From assembly GCA_021812735.1 (NCBI GenBank), contig JAKAMV010000423.1, positions 1-8,157 of the forward strand: a DNA stretch of 8,157 nt, in the 5' to 3' direction. The notes beneath the pieces are model-generated. The model made no database searches, was not told the DNA's origin, and saw only the letters and a list, made by a program, of their open reading frames with translations. The stretch comes from Chloroflexota bacterium. GTDB taxonomy: Bacteria; Chloroflexota; Limnocylindria; Limnocylindrales; CSP1-4. The first letter of the stretch is position 1; the number at the start of each line of letters is the position of its first letter. The translations under genes and the position numbers were made by a program. This document shows, piece after piece, positions 6,563 through 8,157 of this stretch.

Positions 6563-6578
6563 GTCCTCGCGCGAGGAC
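6563..6578. other. Perfect 16-bp palindrome next to the terminator hairpin
   Basis: GTCCTCGCGCGAGGAC is an uninterrupted palindrome with 8-bp half sites. It lies one base from the hairpin arm and 17 bp from the stop codon of the six-cysteine gene. It may be part of the 3' end structure or a protein-binding site. Confidence 0.4.
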
Positions 6579-6594
6579 GCTTGCCGGTCACGGT

Positions 6595-7161
6595 CTAGGG
6601 CAGCACCACGCTGTTCGATTCTGCGGATCCCTGGCCGACCTGGCCGCTCTCGTCCAGGTCCCATCCCATAGCCCTGGTCTTGTACCGCCCCGCGCCTGGC
6701 GCATCCCAGAAGTAGCCATTGGCGGGACACCAGATGGTCCCCGTACCGGTCTTCGAGCACATAGGGAAGCTGTTGACCGCGTACCAGGTAATGCAGTTGC
6801 CGGACGGGAACTCGACGCTGCAGCGGTCGAGGTAGTTCGTCACGCCCATGCTGTTCACGGTGCCGCTGCAGTTGAGGACCGACTGCAGGCCGACAGTCGT
6901 GCTGTTCAGCTTCAGGATGAAGGCGCCGATGCTGCAGAGTGTGTCCATGGGCATAACCCTCCCGTGGGCCGCGCTCGTCGACGTGCCGAAGGCAACCGTT
7001 GCACCGGGCTCGGGTGAGGCTGCCTCGACCGGGCCCGCGAGCACGGCCACCATAATGCATGCGACGAGAAAGCGCACAGCAAACCTGCCGCTTTCGGGAA
7101 ACACGATGCACTTCCCACCTGCGAAATCCCGGATGAAGAGCGACGCCGTATGTCGACGCAT
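6595..7161 (-). CDS. Secreted six-cysteine protein of unknown function
   Basis: 188 residues from ATG 7161 to TAG 6595. A signal peptide with an unusually long n-region ends in FLVACIMVAVLAGPVEA, with cleavage likely near residue 47-48. The mature part has six Cys (76, 98, 114, 123, 135 and 145), an even number that fits disulphides. The C-terminal third (WCPANGYFWDAPGAGRYKT, then MGWDLDESGQVGQGSAESNS) has a spacing like one Greek-key motif of beta/gamma-crystallin or I36-type proteins: an aromatic, a Gly-rich turn, GWDL, then an acidic/Ser end. A loose echo is seen in the second motif of the protein at 7634-8152. The start is fixed by GGGAGGAGAC immediately before the ATG. It is followed by a strong hairpin, so it probably ends a transcription unit. 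I do not recognise the family; the crystallin link is tentative. Confidence 0.75.
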   Translation of the reverse strand: MRRHTASLFIRDFAGGKCIVFPESGRFAVRFLVACIMVAVLAGPVEAASPEPGATVAFGTSTSAAHGRVMPMDTLCSIGAFILKLNSTTVGLQSVLNCSGTVNSMGVTNYLDRCSVEFPSGNCITWYAVNSFPMCSKTGTGTIWCPANGYFWDAPGAGRYKTRAMGWDLDESGQVGQGSAESNSVVLP

Positions 7162-7172
7162 GTCTCCTCCCT
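7162..7172 (-). promoter_or_regulatory. Shine-Dalgarno fixing the start of the six-cysteine secreted protein
   Basis: The minus strand reads GGGAGGAGAC up to the ATG at 7161. This purine run supports the long signal-peptide form rather than an internal GTG start near the hydrophobic segment. The rest of 7162-7346 holds no gene I can support and no clear promoter. Confidence 0.6.
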
Positions 7173-7346
7173 CACTCGATTTGGATCAGGGCGCGCGCGA
7201 GCTCAAACCGTGTGGGCGTCCCGCGCAGACAAGACGCTCCCGTTGCTCTCTCGATATGCCCTCCCTGGTATTTGTGCCTTGACCGCCCACGTCGTAAGCG
7301 AATGGTTCGACGCGTCGGTGGCGGCGCATGCATCAGACGAGAACGA

Positions 7347-7583
7347 CTACGGCTCGTGTTGCGCATAGACCACCAGGACCCAGCGAATCGATCCCTGCGC
7401 CTGGCTGTGCTGGTGGTGGTTCTGCGGGGGAAGCGGTTGTCGTTCGTTGGCGGCCACCTCGCGCCCGCAACCGGGGTAACGGTATATGCCCGACCAGGGC
7501 GCGGCCTCGCCCGGCGGTTGCTGCTGATCGAACGCGGCATCCGTCGATTGGGTCAGAAGGTTCGCGTACTTGTACAGTGCCAC
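7347..7583 (-). CDS. Small conserved-type protein with SGIYR and LPPQNHHQH motifs
   Basis: 78 residues from GTG 7583 to TAG 7347. Residues 13-36 read STDAAFDQQQPPGEAAPWSG then IYRY; residues 38-41 are GCGR; residues 51-59 are LPPQNHHQH; the C-terminus is GSIRWVLVVYAQHEP. This looks like a family of short cytoplasmic proteins in which SGIYRCxxCG is followed by LPPQNHHQH and RWRL, probably a small metal-binding fold using the Cys pair and the His cluster. I recall the pattern but not an assigned function. Here the first Cys of the pair is replaced (YRYPGCG), leaving only Cys39. The start was chosen because GTG is preceded by GGTGGGAGAGAGAC, and the family-like sequence begins there; the frame stays open further upstream without a better start. 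The gene begins 50 nt after the stop of the crystallin-like gene, so they may be co-transcribed. Confidence 0.7.
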   Translation of the reverse strand: MALYKYANLLTQSTDAAFDQQQPPGEAAPWSGIYRYPGCGREVAANERQPLPPQNHHQHSQAQGSIRWVLVVYAQHEP

Positions 7584-7633
7584 GTCTCTCTCCCACCGCG
7601 CGACCTCGGTCGTTGCTCCTCCGCCGGCCGTCG

Positions 7634-8152
7634 CTAGCCCTTCTGCACGCTCAAGATCTGGTCGTCTGCGCCGCCGAGGTACGGCTCCGGTGCCGTTCCC
7701 CAGTCCCATCCGACGCCGGTGTAGTTGGCGCCCTGCCACCAGATCGGATGTCCGCCGTTGAGTGGCTTGAAGGAACTGATCTGCTTGGCCCAACCGATGA
7801 CCGAGAGATCCGGATATGGGTCGTACGCGTCGAAGAACGAGCCGCTGTAGTTGGCGTTCTGATACCAGCGAACAAACGCGGTCAGGAGCTGCTGCGGGGC
7901 CAGGGCGTTGGCTGCGATGACGCGTTGTTCGTCGGTCTCCAGGTCGACAGCGGACCTGAAGCACCGGATCACGGGGTAGTCGCGGTCGTGGCAGTTGTAA
8001 TGGGCCACGTCGGTGAGCGGGATCGAAACTCCGTCGAGTGTCGCCGTCATGCCAGAGGCGCCTGCCGCTCCGACATCGGAAGGCAAGGCTGCCGCGAGCA
8101 GGCTCAGCCCGAGAAACAGTCCGGCACCGGCTCGCGCGGTGCGCGTGATCAC
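7634..8152 (-). CDS. Secreted beta/gamma-crystallin-like protein
   Basis: 172 residues from GTG 8152 to TAG 7634. The signal peptide is MITRTARAGAGLFLGLSLLAAALPSDVGAAG. Residues 35-70 carry MTATLDGVSIPLTDV and a Cys pair (54, 64: YNCHDRDYPVIRCF), a pattern I associate with secreted actinobacterial and Chloroflexota crystallin-fold proteins. Two Greek-key motifs follow: 93-129 (FVRWYQNANYSGSFFDA to IGWAKQISSFK) and 136-169 (PIWWQGANYTGVGWDWG to LGGADDQILSV). Such domains bind Ca2+ through D/N-D/N-x-x-S/T-S. Motif 2 has DDQILS, close to this; motif 1 has AKQISS without acidic residues, so at most one site looks canonical. Probable extracellular structural or inhibitor-like role; function is not known. 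The GTG is 5 bp from the window edge, so a start further upstream cannot be excluded, but the signal peptide looks complete. Confidence 0.75.
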   Translation of the reverse strand: MITRTARAGAGLFLGLSLLAAALPSDVGAAGASGMTATLDGVSIPLTDVAHYNCHDRDYPVIRCFRSAVDLETDEQRVIAANALAPQQLLTAFVRWYQNANYSGSFFDAYDPYPDLSVIGWAKQISSFKPLNGGHPIWWQGANYTGVGWDWGTAPEPYLGGADDQILSVQKG

Positions 8153-8157
8153 GTTCG

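Noticed and set aside
5247..7017. Plus-strand frames of more than 300 codons across the transposase, Clp-N and six-cysteine genes
   Set aside because: They cross gene boundaries and an insertion-sequence end, and their composition is typical of antisense shadows in GC-rich DNA.
1..8157. CRISPR array, tRNA, rRNA, toxin-antitoxin or phage-defence genes
   Set aside because: I saw no regularly spaced repeats, no cloverleaf or rRNA-like segments and no motifs of such systems on either strand.

Overview
The window is high-GC bacterial DNA, by eye well above 60% G+C. Every gene I can support lies on the minus strand, so the natural reading order runs from position 8157 down to 1. The host cannot be fixed from sequence alone. 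The LysM protein has an N-terminal four-cysteine module that I associate with Chloroflexota and related high-GC lineages. That, the GC content, the ISL3 and IS1634-type insertion sequences and the small secreted proteins make a Chloroflexota-like (or actinobacterial) environmental genome the best guess. This is inference, not proof.

Layout in transcription order. (1) 8152-6595: a run of small proteins. It starts with a secreted two-motif beta/gamma-crystallin-like protein, followed 50 nt later by a 78-residue cytoplasmic protein with a conserved-looking SGIYR / LPPQNHHQH core. Next comes a secreted six-cysteine protein of unknown function, closed by a perfect 17-bp hairpin at 6523-6561. (2) 6391-5954: a 145-residue protein made of two Clp-N-like repeats and no ATPase. 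(3) 5738-3266: a hypothetical gene of about 236 codons that appears to have been split near its start codon by an IS1634-family element. The transposase of that element is full length except for one in-frame amber codon. (4) 3235-2156: a decayed ISL3-family element with three independent lesions and an imperfect terminal inverted repeat. (5) 2148-1072: a membrane-anchored LysM protein whose start codon sits against the ISL3 end. (6) 926-1: a secreted SpoIID/LytB-domain protein with a proline-rich linker. It runs off the left edge of the window and is preceded by a good sigma70-type promoter placed so that the mRNA would be leaderless.

How it fits together. The two left-hand genes are both predicted to be peptidoglycan-associated (LysM binding and SpoIID/LytB-type amidase or lytic activation) and may be a functional pair, although each has room for its own promoter. 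The right-hand cluster looks like an extracytoplasmic accessory set. The middle is an IS landing zone that has inactivated at least one gene. I see no CRISPR array, tRNA, rRNA, defence system or biosynthetic cluster. The most useful leads are the reconstructable split gene, the uncharacterised cysteine module, the stand-alone Clp-N protein and the secreted small-protein cluster.
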